NCBI GenBank assembly: GCA_002716125.1
Contig: PAZH01000053.1
Coordinates: 1 to 48,600 of the forward strand
DNA: 48,600 bases
Origin: Rhodospirillaceae bacterium
Lineage (GTDB): Bacteria > Pseudomonadota > Alphaproteobacteria > UBA8366
Reading direction: 5' to 3'
Part shown: positions 1-7,423 of the stretch, in pieces
Numbering within the stretch: the stretch's first letter is position 1
Layout of the letters: every line of letters begins with the position of its first letter
Notes under the pieces: model-generated
Told to the model about the DNA's origin: nothing
Database searches by the model: none
What the model saw: only the letters and a program-made list of their open reading frames with translations
Program-made: the position numbers and the translations under genes

Positions 1-318
1 CCATCAGGCCATCTGCGGTTCGACCCGGGCCGAAATTGGCGGGACGTGCAGCCCGGCGATCTCTATGCGGAAGGCATGGGCTTCAACCAAGACGTGGAGT
101 CCCTCTACCGGCAAATTCGCAGCGCCTGCCCGCCCGAGGCCGACGGCGTCTTGATTGCCGGCACGGGATTTCGCTGCGTTTCAATCCTGGACACGCTCGA
201 GCAAGACCTCCAACGACCAGCCATCTCTGCCAACCAAGCCAGCTTATGGCATTGCCTGCGCCTTGCCGGGCTGCAAGACCAGGTCAAGGGATACGGCAGT
301 TTGCTCGAACAGCGGTAG
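1..318 (+). CDS. Asp/Glu racemase superfamily protein (maleate isomerase / arylmalonate decarboxylase-like), 3' end
   Basis: The reading frame is open from the first base of the window, so the gene's 5' part lies outside it; about 105 C-terminal residues are visible. The stretch GVLIAGTGFRCVSILDTLE followed by ISANQASLWHCLRLAGL and a final GYGSLL is typical of the C-terminal half of the maleate cis-trans isomerase and arylmalonate decarboxylase branch of the Asp/Glu racemase superfamily. These enzymes use two cysteines for proton transfer or decarboxylation. In this segment the visible candidate is the Cys in TGFRCVS, in the position usually held by the second catalytic Cys. The substrate cannot be told from this fragment. 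The gene ends in TAG at 316-318; the sequence after it does not look coding, so this is a true stop. Confidence 0.75.
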   Translation, partial: PSGHLRFDPGRNWRDVQPGDLYAEGMGFNQDVESLYRQIRSACPPEADGVLIAGTGFRCVSILDTLEQDLQRPAISANQASLWHCLRLAGLQDQVKGYGSLLEQR

Positions 319-362
319 ACTCAGCCGCCAGCACGTAAAAACCAACAATCACGTTGAAAAAG

Positions 363-438
363 TGGCGTCCCCTAGGGGACTCGAACCCCTGTTTTCGGCG
401 TGAGAGGCCGATGTCCTAGGCCACTAGACGAAGGGGAC
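363..438 (-). tRNA. tRNA-Glu, anticodon CTC
   Basis: Read on the minus strand from 438 to 363 the sequence folds as a complete cloverleaf. The acceptor stem GTCCCCT pairs with AGGGGAC. The anticodon stem TCGGC/GCCGA carries the loop CTCTCAC with anticodon CTC, which reads GAG (Glu). The T-arm has the GGTTCGAGTCC signature. The discriminator base is G and the 3' CCA is encoded (363-365 on the plus strand reads TGG). The length is 76 nt including CCA. The overall sequence is very close to bacterial tRNA-Glu. Confidence 0.96.
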
Positions 439-590
439 GTCTTTGGCCGGGTCCTTGGTTTAGCGCCTGCCGCGCGCGGATTCAACCGAATTCGCGAATC
501 GGTCCCAGGCGCCCTTGCGCCGGGAGCGGGTCGACATGGCTGGTCAAGCGGCGCAGAATGTGCCGTGGCGTTCCCTATAGGAGTTCGACA

Positions 591-1316
591 TTGACCATCG
601 CCCGCCGCGTTATCCATCGCTTATGTCGCCAAAGAGGCATCCCCTTTGCCGCCGCTATTTTCGCGCTGACCGCATCGACGACCGCCGCCACCGCGCAGTC
701 TGCTGGTACCGGCCAGACCTGCAATCACGAAGCGACTGGCAATCCGGTGGCATTCGCGCCGCCGCCGGACGGCACGAAGATCCGTTTCGAAGATGTCAGC
801 CTGCGCGGCGGTGCCGAGCAAACGCGCCGGGAGCTCGACTACACGTCGCGGGCCGGCGGTGAGACGGAAATGGAATGGGCCATCCATCTTGCCAGCGGCC
901 AGGCGCTCGCGGTGCGGACGTTCCTCGGGCTGTTGCAAACCGACACATCGAGCGGCACGGCAAACAGTTTCGATCGCAATCGTTACGCCACCCTTTGGCC
1001 GCTTGATTCCGGCAAGAACGTCGAGTTCGACCTGACGACCTCTTCGGCGCGCGGCGCGCAGTACACGTCCCGCGTTTCGATGTGCGTCAGCCGTTTCGAG
1101 AAACTGGAATTGTCCGCCGGCACGTTCAACGCCGTCGTCATCGATACCTACCGCCAAGTCGTGCAGGGCGGCGAAAGGCTCCCCTTCGATGAGGTCTACA
1201 CCCGCTATTGGTACGTCCCTCAATTCGGAATTTACCTACAGCGTGTCCGCGCCATGTTCCGGCAAAAACGCGAGGTCATGAAACAGACCCGCCGCGCGAT
1301 CAGTATCGGCGGCTGA
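591..1316 (+). CDS. Secreted protein of unknown function
   Basis: This encodes 241 residues if started at the TTG at 591, which has AGGAG at 579-583 seven bases upstream. An ATG at 558 in the same frame would add 11 residues but lacks a ribosome site. The N-terminus is a clear Sec signal peptide: a basic run (ARRVIHRLCRQR), a hydrophobic core (FAAAIFALTAS) and probable cleavage after ATAQ near residue 36. The mature part is polar, with two conserved-looking cysteines (NH2-side CNHEA and MCVSRF), suggesting a disulfide in the periplasm. The C-terminal stretch TRYWYVPQFGIYLQR is reminiscent of periplasmic beta-rich domains such as DUF3108, but I do not recognise the family with confidence. It stands alone between tRNA-Glu and the convergent threonine aldolase gene, which ends four bases away. 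Confidence 0.75.
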   Translation: MTIARRVIHRLCRQRGIPFAAAIFALTASTTAATAQSAGTGQTCNHEATGNPVAFAPPPDGTKIRFEDVSLRGGAEQTRRELDYTSRAGGETEMEWAIHLASGQALAVRTFLGLLQTDTSSGTANSFDRNRYATLWPLDSGKNVEFDLTTSSARGAQYTSRVSMCVSRFEKLELSAGTFNAVVIDTYRQVVQGGERLPFDEVYTRYWYVPQFGIYLQRVRAMFRQKREVMKQTRRAISIGG

Positions 1317-1320
1317 ACGC

Positions 1321-2349
1321 TTAACCGGCCAAGCGCTGCGCGGCCTCGATAAAGGCCTCGACATCCGCAGCCGCGGTATCAAATGCCGTCACCATGCGGA
1401 TAAGCGTGCCTTCCGGCTCCCAGCGATAGAACAGAAATCCAGCTTCTAGCAGACCCTCGATCACCGGCACCGGGAGGCGCACGAAAAGCTCGTTCGCTTC
1501 CACCGGCGAGGCAAATTCGACATCGGGGATCGCTCCCAAGCCCGCCGCGAGGCGCGCCGCCATGGCATTTGCATGCCGGGCATTTCGTCGCCACAGGTCA
1601 TCGGTGAGATAGGCATCGAACTGTGCTGAAAGAAACCGCATCTTGGAGAACAAATGCCCCGCCCGTTTCCGCCGATACCCGGCTTCCTGGGCCAATGCCG
1701 GATCGAAAAACAGAATGGCTTCCGCGCACATCGCGCCGTTCTTCGTCGCGCCGAAAGAAAGCGCGTCGACACCAAGTTCGTGACTACAGGCCGCGGGCGT
1801 ACATTCTAAAGTCTCGATCGCATTGGCAAACCGCGCCCCGTCCATATGGAGCTTGAGCCCATGGCGCTTGCAGATATCTGAAATCGCCCGCAACTCTTCA
1901 AGCGTGTAGAGCGTGCCCGCTTCCGTGACCTGCGTCACGCTAACGGCGGCGGGTTGTACATGATGGACGACACCCGCCCCCGTAATCGCCGATTCCAGCG
2001 CCTCAACGCTCATCTTGGCGTGTTGGCCCTCAACGGGAACAAGCTTCGCACCCCCCGTATAAAACTCCGGCGCACCGCATTCGTCGACATTCACGTGGCT
2101 TTCGGGATGACAATAGACGGCGCCAAAGGGCGGCGTCATTGTCGCGAGCGCCAAGGCGTTTGCCGACGACCCTGTCGACATCAACACGACCTCCGCGGCC
2201 GGCGCATCGAAAAGCGCACGCAGGGCCGCAACGACGCGTTCCGTCACTTCATCGGCACCATAAGGCATCGCGGGCCCGTTATTGGCGGTGGTGAGTGCCG
2301 AGAGAATCTCCGGCGAGACACCGCTCACATTGTCGCTACAGAAATTCAT
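1321..2349 (-). CDS. Low-specificity L-threonine aldolase (PLP enzyme)
   Basis: 342 residues, the normal length for the beta-eliminating lyase/threonine aldolase family (fold type I PLP enzymes), which split threonine or allo-threonine into glycine and acetaldehyde. Visible landmarks are the N-terminal FCSDNVSG, the cofactor-binding LMSTGSSANALAL (residues 56-68), HMDGARF with the pyridine-binding Asp170, and LSFGATKNGA where Lys203 is the expected Schiff-base lysine. The start ATG overlaps the stop of the upstream membrane-protein gene in an ATGA arrangement (2346-2349), so the two are translationally coupled. It could supply glycine next to the serine genes further along, but that is inference. 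Confidence 0.9.
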   Translation of the reverse strand: MNFCSDNVSGVSPEILSALTTANNGPAMPYGADEVTERVVAALRALFDAPAAEVVLMSTGSSANALALATMTPPFGAVYCHPESHVNVDECGAPEFYTGGAKLVPVEGQHAKMSVEALESAITGAGVVHHVQPAAVSVTQVTEAGTLYTLEELRAISDICKRHGLKLHMDGARFANAIETLECTPAACSHELGVDALSFGATKNGAMCAEAILFFDPALAQEAGYRRKRAGHLFSKMRFLSAQFDAYLTDDLWRRNARHANAMAARLAAGLGAIPDVEFASPVEANELFVRLPVPVIEGLLEAGFLFYRWEPEGTLIRMVTAFDTAAADVEAFIEAAQRLAG

Positions 2350-2648
2350 CGCGCGGGCCCGTCCTTCAGATGTATGACCCCGGTTCTTTCACCGGTTCCC
2401 GCGTCGATCAAAATCAACGCCATACCGCCGTCGGGCGTCTCGACTCTCAATATGATGCGATTGCCGCCGATCCGCGTCTCGACGATCCGCGCGCCCGCCG
2501 GAATTTCGACATTCGTCGCTTCGAAATGGCGCGACGTCGGCGTCTCTCCGCTCGTTTTGAATTTCGTCGCAATACCGTAGGCGAGAACGCCAAACGCCAC
2601 GAAAATCAAAACACCGAGAAAAATAACGAGAGCCTTGAGCGGTTGCAT
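2346..2648 (-). CDS. Small single-pass membrane protein (DUF6476-like)
   Basis: 100 residues. One transmembrane helix near the N-terminus (about residues 6-27, ALVIFLGVLIFVAFGVLAYG) is followed by a soluble, beta-rich domain with alternating charged and hydrophobic residues, probably in the periplasm. The family resembles the small alphaproteobacterial proteins named DUF6476; function is unknown. The gene is divergent from the pseudouridine synthase gene (23 bp between start codons) and overlaps the threonine aldolase start by four bases. A similar divergent placement next to the pseudouridine synthase-rpoH pair is, as far as I recall, common in alphaproteobacteria. Confidence 0.75.
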   Translation of the reverse strand: MQPLKALVIFLGVLIFVAFGVLAYGIATKFKTSGETPTSRHFEATNVEIPAGARIVETRIGGNRIILRVETPDGGMALILIDAGTGERTGVIHLKDGPAR

Positions 2649-2671
2649 GGTTTAGGTCCAGTCTTGGCGGT

Positions 2672-3661
2672 ATGACCGATACGGAATTCGAAGCCGAAAA
2701 GCACATCGTCACACCGGAAGCCGGATTGCGGCTGGACCGGGCCCTGACGGACGCCCTTCCCGATTTATCGCGGAGCCGCGTGAAACAATTGATCAACGAA
2801 GGCTTGGTGACCGCGGAGGACGGGACGATAACGGACCCCTCATACCGGGTCAAACAAGGAGACTCTTTTGAAATAACGATTCCGCCGCCCACGGATACGG
2901 TCTTACAGGGCGAACCGATTCCGCTTGATATCCTCCACGAGGACGATGCGCTTTTGGTGATCGACAAACCGGCCGGCATGACGGTTCATCCCGGTGCGGG
3001 CCAGCCGGACGGAACGCTGGTGAATGCCTTGATCGCACATTGCGGCGATAGCCTGTCGGGGATCGGTGGCGTGCGGCGGCCGGGTATCGTCCATCGCCTC
3101 GACAAGGATACGAGCGGCCTTATCGTGGCGGCAAAGTCCGACAAAGCGCATGCCGCGCTGGCCGCGCAGTTCGAAGCCCGGACCATCAAACGCGCCTATC
3201 ACGCCTTCGTTTGGGGCGCACCAATGCCGCCCGAGGGCGATATCGAGGGCAATATCGGTCGCAGCCGCCGCAATCGGACCAAAATGGCCGTCGTCTCGGA
3301 AAACCAGGGTAAAACGGCATTGACGCACTACCGCACGATCGAGCGGTTCGGCCTGGCCGCGACATTCCTCGAGTGCCGTCTGTCGACTGGCCGCACCCAC
3401 CAAATTCGCGTGCATCTTACCCATTTCGGCCATCCTCTTTTGGGGGATCCGACCTACGGCCGAACGACTGGCGCGCGGCGCAACACACTCTCTGCCGACG
3501 CCGGCACGGCGATCGAGAGGCTGGGGCGACAAGCGCTTCACGCAGCGGAAATCGGCTTTGAACACCCCCTTTCAGGTGCGTCTCTCAGCTTCACAAGTCC
3601 GTTACCCGAAGACATGCAATTGGTCCGGAATTGCCTTATTTCCGACATAGTCAGCAAATAG
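2672..3661 (+). CDS. rluD: RluA-family 23S rRNA pseudouridine synthase (RluD-type)
   Basis: 329 residues. An S4 RNA-binding domain occupies roughly residues 18-75 (GLRLDRALTDALPDLSRSRV and following). The catalytic RluA-type domain follows, with the signature HRLDKDTSGLIV at 141-152, where Asp144 is the catalytic aspartate, and the later TGRTHQIRVHL motif. RluD converts U1911, U1915 and U1917 in helix 69 of 23S rRNA; the length and the S4 domain fit RluD better than RluA, but the exact target sites are inferred. It sits directly upstream of rpoH, an order often seen in alphaproteobacteria. It ends in TAG; eight codons later comes TGA, and the sequence between does not look conserved. Confidence 0.9.
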   Translation: MTDTEFEAEKHIVTPEAGLRLDRALTDALPDLSRSRVKQLINEGLVTAEDGTITDPSYRVKQGDSFEITIPPPTDTVLQGEPIPLDILHEDDALLVIDKPAGMTVHPGAGQPDGTLVNALIAHCGDSLSGIGGVRRPGIVHRLDKDTSGLIVAAKSDKAHAALAAQFEARTIKRAYHAFVWGAPMPPEGDIEGNIGRSRRNRTKMAVVSENQGKTALTHYRTIERFGLAATFLECRLSTGRTHQIRVHLTHFGHPLLGDPTYGRTTGARRNTLSADAGTAIERLGRQALHAAEIGFEHPLSGASLSFTSPLPEDMQLVRNCLISDIVSK

Positions 3662-3683
3662 TTTGGAATTATTCCAGAACGCT

Positions 3684-3712
3684 CTTGAAAAACGTTCGGG
3701 TGATCCATATCT
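3684..3712 (+). promoter_or_regulatory. Heat-shock (RpoH-type) promoter of rpoH
   Basis: A perfect sigma-32 -35 element CTTGAAA (3684-3690) is followed after 14 bases by CCATATCT (3705-3712), close to the alphaproteobacterial RpoH -10 consensus CCCCATnT/CTATAT. The expected transcription start (about 3718-3720) is some 45 bases before the rpoH ATG at 3765. This implies that rpoH stimulates its own transcription, as is known for the RpoH-dependent promoter of Caulobacter rpoH. The motif is seen directly; promoter activity is inferred. Confidence 0.7.
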
Positions 3713-3737
3713 AGCACTTAAACGTAGAGAGTGCTAA
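3711..3737. promoter_or_regulatory. CIRCE operator (HrcA-binding inverted repeat) in the rpoH promoter
   Basis: The consensus CIRCE is TTAGCACTC-N9-GAGTGCTAA. Here the left arm CTAGCACTT (3711-3719) matches 7 of 9 positions, the spacer is exactly nine bases (3720-3728), and the right arm GAGTGCTAA (3729-3737) matches 9 of 9. The element covers the predicted transcription start just after the -10 box, where bound HrcA repressor would block transcription. CIRCE in alphaproteobacteria is best known from groESL. Confidence 0.85.
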
Positions 3738-3764
3738 GTTGCCTCTGTCGGGAGAAATAAAGCT

Positions 3765-4658
3765 ATGACGACTTTACCCAGTGCAATTTCCATCAGTCCG
3801 GAAAGCAATCTGCAACGTTACCTGCAGGAGATACGCCGCTTTCCCATGCTGGAGAAAGAGCAAGAATATATGCTCGCCAAACGGTGGCTTGAGCATAACG
3901 ATACGGATTCTGCACATCAGATGGTGACAAGCCATCTTCGCTTGGTTGCGAAGATTGCGTCCGGTTATCGCGGCTATGGCCTCCCGCTCGCAGAATTGAT
4001 CTCGGAAGGCAATATCGGCCTGATGCAGGCGGTGAAACGCTTCGATCCGGAGCGGGGCTTCCGGCTCGCGACGTATGCCATGTGGTGGATCCGGGCGTCG
4101 ATCCAAGAATACATCCTGCATTCTTGGTCGCTGGTGAAAATCGGCACCACGGCCGCACAAAAGAAGTTGTTCTTCAATTTGCGTAAATTGAAGGGTCAGA
4201 TCGAAGCCTTCGAAGAAGGCGACCTGACACCCGAGCACACGACGGAAATCGCCGAACGCCTGAACGTTTCGGAAGATGAAGTCATTTCGATGAACAGGCG
4301 CCTCGCCGGTTCCGACCATTCCTTGAACGCGCCGTTGCGCGCCGATACGGATGGCGAGTGGATCGATTGGCTCGCGGATGACTCCGAAAGCCAAGAGTCC
4401 CAGCTGGCTGAATCGGAAGAATACTCGATGCGCCAAGGCATGCTGCAGGATGCATTGCAAATCCTCAACGAGCGTGAACGACACATCCTGACCGAAAGGC
4501 GTTTACAGGACGACCCGACGACGCTTGAGGATCTCAGTAAGGTCTATGGCATCAGCCGCGAGCGTGTGCGCCAGATCGAAGTGCGGGCTTTTGAGAAGTT
4601 ACAAAAAGCCATTCGAAACGCCGCAATCGAAAACAACATGGCGACGGCAGAGGCGTAA
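3765..4658 (+). CDS. rpoH: RNA polymerase heat-shock sigma factor RpoH (sigma-32)
   Basis: 297 residues, the usual RpoH length. Sigma region 1.2/2 spans about residues 15-120, with the core-binding and -10-reading stretch ending in LATYAMWWIRASIQEYIL. The RpoH box, diagnostic for this group, is QKKLFFNLRKLK at 132-143. Region 4 with its helix-turn-helix (LEDLSKVYGISRERVRQIE) is near the C-terminus and recognises the -35 element. The ribosome site GGGAGA lies at 3750-3755, nine bases before the ATG. The upstream region holds an RpoH-type promoter and a CIRCE operator, so the gene is probably both self-activated and HrcA-repressed. It converges with the small membrane-protein gene at 4668. Confidence 0.97.
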   Translation: MTTLPSAISISPESNLQRYLQEIRRFPMLEKEQEYMLAKRWLEHNDTDSAHQMVTSHLRLVAKIASGYRGYGLPLAELISEGNIGLMQAVKRFDPERGFRLATYAMWWIRASIQEYILHSWSLVKIGTTAAQKKLFFNLRKLKGQIEAFEEGDLTPEHTTEIAERLNVSEDEVISMNRRLAGSDHSLNAPLRADTDGEWIDWLADDSESQESQLAESEEYSMRQGMLQDALQILNERERHILTERRLQDDPTTLEDLSKVYGISRERVRQIEVRAFEKLQKAIRNAAIENNMATAEA

Positions 4659-4667
4659 GGGCGCGAT

Positions 4668-5252
4668 TTAGGAAGTCGCGCTCTCTTCCTCCGGTTCGTC
4701 TTCTGCCTCGGATTCGCTCGCTTCCGCGTCGAAGACTTCGCCTTGAGCTGCGCCTTCCGCCGGCTGTTGGGGTTGCTGCGCCGGCAACTCTTCTTGGGTG
4801 TACTGCCCCTTAACCTCCGACCCCCACTCCTTAATCAGGTCTTCCTGCCGGCTGGAGATAGATCGGTTCTTCGCTTCATGCTGGACTGCAAGAAATGCGG
4901 ACATGATGGGTACAATTATAAAGTTAAGCATCCAACCGACCGCCGCGGAGCTATACATAATCATGAGCGCCGAAGGTTCGAACACCAATTCGAGAACGCC
5001 CGATATGGTATTTTGCCCCGTCCACAGCTTTAACGCATAAGGCAAGCATCCGGCGAAATTGAGATAACCGATGGAACGGGCCGTCACCTTCCGCGGCCGT
5101 TTGTCGACGATATAGGCCACGATCGACGGCGCCATGCCGATCAGCAAAAGCAAGATCGTGGGGAAGAACGTAATACAGACAAGCGGTGCGACGACCCAGG
5201 CAATGATTGCCCGGCCTCTCGCGACGCCTTCCGCTTGTTGCTCTTCCGACAT
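4668..5252 (-). CDS. Small integral membrane protein, partner of the kinase-like gene
   Basis: 194 residues. The N-terminal half is hydrophobic, with likely transmembrane segments at about 15-50 (a long stretch that may form one or two helices), around 60-78, and 94-121. The C-terminal 75 residues are polar, rich in Gln and Pro, and end in an acidic tail (ASESEAEDEPEEE). I do not recognise a family. It lies 18 bases downstream of the kinase-like gene on the same strand and is even in the same reading frame, separated by a TAG at 5271-5273 and five further codons. Its own ATG at 5252 has GGTAGGA just upstream, so it is most simply a separate gene of the same transcript. The pairing suggests the two proteins act together at the membrane. 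Confidence 0.7.
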   Translation of the reverse strand: MSEEQQAEGVARGRAIIAWVVAPLVCITFFPTILLLLIGMAPSIVAYIVDKRPRKVTARSIGYLNFAGCLPYALKLWTGQNTISGVLELVFEPSALMIMYSSAAVGWMLNFIIVPIMSAFLAVQHEAKNRSISSRQEDLIKEWGSEVKGQYTQEELPAQQPQQPAEGAAQGEVFDAEASESEAEDEPEEESATS

Positions 5253-5270
5253 TCCAATCCTACCTAAGCA

Positions 5271-7298
5271 CTAAAAGAACATCATGACGACGAAAATCAG
5301 AACCGACGCTATACAGGTTATAACGCCAGAGACCGTGGCTGACATTTGTGCCCCCATTTCCCGTGCAAAGTATTCACGGTGGGTTTTTTCATATTCCAGC
5401 CGCTGATCTTCCATGACTGTCCGGGCGTATACGGCGGTGGCCTGCTGGAATGCACTCGCATCCGCGGCCACGTCCCGTGGATCGTTGATCGCCTCCACCA
5501 GTCGAGCAAGCCGACCGGACCTCGTTGCTTTCTTTAATCCATCGCGAACGCGTTTGCGCACGGTCCGGCTATGAAACCGTTTCACCGACGGTTCGAGCAT
5601 CGTGGAGACCGCGCCAGCGAGGTCGACAAACTCCGTCTTGGACACCCGGTCCTGCACAGTCGACAGAATTTTCACGGAAGCGATGAGTGAGACGTGGGGA
5701 TCGACCTTGTTATCCAGATCACGCAGATCCGCCTGTACCTGGCTCGCCATTTTCGACGCTAAAAACGCCGCCATGTTCCGGTCGACCAGAGAGGTGAACT
5801 CCACGCCGCTCACGGCCATGTGCTCCAACGCCGGCAACAATCCGTTTGTCTCAACGACGTAATCATTCGCCAGAATCGGAGATCGGCAGGGCAAATTCGG
5901 ATTTAAGTCGTAGGCGACACGTTCGATTCCCAAACCAAGGCCAATCCGGTCGGTATTGGTCCGAGATCGGTCATACTCCGCAACGAACTTTTCTTGCGAC
6001 TCCGTAAGCCGCCTTTGGTTCTTCTGCCAAAAGCCGTGCAACTGTTCGCGCATTACCTTCGAAAATAGGTCGCGCATATCCTCGTCATCAAGGTAATGAC
6101 CGATCAGCATCCCAAGCCCTTCGACCGTCGCTTTGAGCTCGCGATACCGAAGCGGCGCATTCGGGTCGAGCGCAATGCAAACCCGCGAGACTAGCCAGTC
6201 ATCCGTGCGTTCAATGCCGAGTGGATCCGTCATCGCCTCATTGACGCTTTCGATCAGTTCTTCGTCGCTGAAACCGCGGCGGAGCCAAACGTTTAATGAG
6301 CCATCTTTGATCGGCGTGACGGCGGCATCCCAGTTGTTTGCGAAAGCGTTCGAGAGATCGCGGGTTGTCTGGTACTCGCGTCCGTCGAAGACGAAAGGCC
6401 GATTGGCTTTACGCGGTATGGCCGCAGGCTTTGGATTTTGCCGGCGCCCATGTGACCAGTACATCAAATCGCTAACCGCCCAACGTTCTTTGGGATCGTC
6501 GTTCAACAATCCACGGAGAACTTCCATCATTGTCAGCGACAGACGTTCGCGCCCGACCAGCGCGTTATACGAGCCGTGCGTCAGCTTTTCCTCGATGACT
6601 TGTTCATCCGTCATTTCGGCCATTGGTACATGGCCGATCAAAAGCGAAAGGATCGTCACGCCAAGCGAATATAGATCGTTCGTCGAAGAGCCATCACCGC
6701 GGCCGGCGGGAAGCGCCATGCCGCTTTCAATCGTCTCGAAAACAGTCGGCTGAGCGATCGCCGGCGGGGATGAAATGCAGTCCCCCAGAACCATGCGCGT
6801 TTGCTCGGCATCGCTATAGAACACATTGTCAGGGCGGATGGCTCGATGCGTCAGATTCTGATTGGCAATCAGCTCAAGAAACTCGGCGGCAGGACGTATC
6901 AATAACCGAGCGACCAGGTCTTCATTCATCGGACGCATACGCGCGTCGAGGCTCGGCATAACACGGGAGCCTAACGGGCGATCCACGATAACAATCGGGC
7001 AACGTCGGTTCTCGATCGGCCAATCAGAGACGCCCCAATCATGGGGCTTCAGTAACATCCGCGTCTCGAGGGTCCGGAGCGCCAACATCTTATCCGCCCG
7101 CAACGGCAGCTGCGGATCGCAAATCAGCGCCATAAGCGGACGGTTTTTATCGGAGACCAATTCAGCCCTATAGGCAATTGCGGGCGCCACATCATAAGTC
7201 GGTAACGCCGCGCCCAAGTTTATATTAAACCTGCCCTTGAGCGTAACGCTGCCGCTGGCCGAATCGCCGTCGCTGCTTCCCGATAGGTTTAAGGCCAT
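5271..7298 (-). CDS. Protein-kinase-fold protein lacking catalytic residues (pseudokinase), C-terminal membrane anchor
   Basis: 675 residues. The section from about 35 to 285 follows the Ser/Thr kinase layout: the catalytic loop reads HRAIRPDNVF (151-160) in place of HRDLKPxN, the DFG site reads GDC (172-174), DLYSLGVTILSLL (208-220) matches the DxWSLG helix, and ERW (271-273) matches the conserved Arg. The catalytic Asp of HRD is Ala153, its Lys partner is Arg155, and no glycine-rich loop or VAIK-type Lys is evident. So phosphoryl transfer by the normal mechanism is unlikely, while a regulatory or nucleotide-sensing role is possible. The middle and C-terminal 350 residues are helical and unrecognised. 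A single transmembrane helix closes the protein (about 652-675), leaving the bulk in the cytoplasm. It shares a transcript with the small membrane protein downstream. Confidence 0.8.
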   Translation of the reverse strand: MALNLSGSSDGDSASGSVTLKGRFNINLGAALPTYDVAPAIAYRAELVSDKNRPLMALICDPQLPLRADKMLALRTLETRMLLKPHDWGVSDWPIENRRCPIVIVDRPLGSRVMPSLDARMRPMNEDLVARLLIRPAAEFLELIANQNLTHRAIRPDNVFYSDAEQTRMVLGDCISSPPAIAQPTVFETIESGMALPAGRGDGSSTNDLYSLGVTILSLLIGHVPMAEMTDEQVIEEKLTHGSYNALVGRERLSLTMMEVLRGLLNDDPKERWAVSDLMYWSHGRRQNPKPAAIPRKANRPFVFDGREYQTTRDLSNAFANNWDAAVTPIKDGSLNVWLRRGFSDEELIESVNEAMTDPLGIERTDDWLVSRVCIALDPNAPLRYRELKATVEGLGMLIGHYLDDEDMRDLFSKVMREQLHGFWQKNQRRLTESQEKFVAEYDRSRTNTDRIGLGLGIERVAYDLNPNLPCRSPILANDYVVETNGLLPALEHMAVSGVEFTSLVDRNMAAFLASKMASQVQADLRDLDNKVDPHVSLIASVKILSTVQDRVSKTEFVDLAGAVSTMLEPSVKRFHSRTVRKRVRDGLKKATRSGRLARLVEAINDPRDVAADASAFQQATAVYARTVMEDQRLEYEKTHREYFAREMGAQMSATVSGVITCIASVLIFVVMMFF

Positions 7299-7395
7299 AT
7301 CGTTACATCGTCTCCGCTAACTCCCGGATAAGCGCAATCAGCGCCCTGAGCAAGAAAATTCTCACCCGCCCGACGTATCAGGCATGCACGAACTG

Positions 7396-7410
7396 TACCA
7401 ATTAATTGTA
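7396..7410. promoter_or_regulatory. AT-rich 15-bp dyad, possible operator
   Basis: TACCAATTAATTGTA is a near-perfect palindrome (one mismatched pair) in the 125-bp gap between the purA stop and the kinase-like gene's start. It lies upstream of the kinase-like gene, so it could be an operator or part of a promoter. Only the symmetry and the AT-richness in a GC-rich neighbourhood support this. Confidence 0.3.
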
Positions 7411-7423
7411 TGGAATCAAGATT

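Noticed and set aside
4661..4681. Hairpin GCGCGA/TCGCGC between rpoH and the convergent membrane-protein gene as a terminator
   Set aside because: Stem is only six base pairs, it overlaps the stop codon of the minus-strand gene and no T-run follows on either strand.
4668..7298. Kinase-like and downstream membrane gene as one gene broken by TAG
   Set aside because: The first protein ends naturally in a membrane helix and the second has its own ATG with a GGTAGGA site; the shared frame is likely chance.
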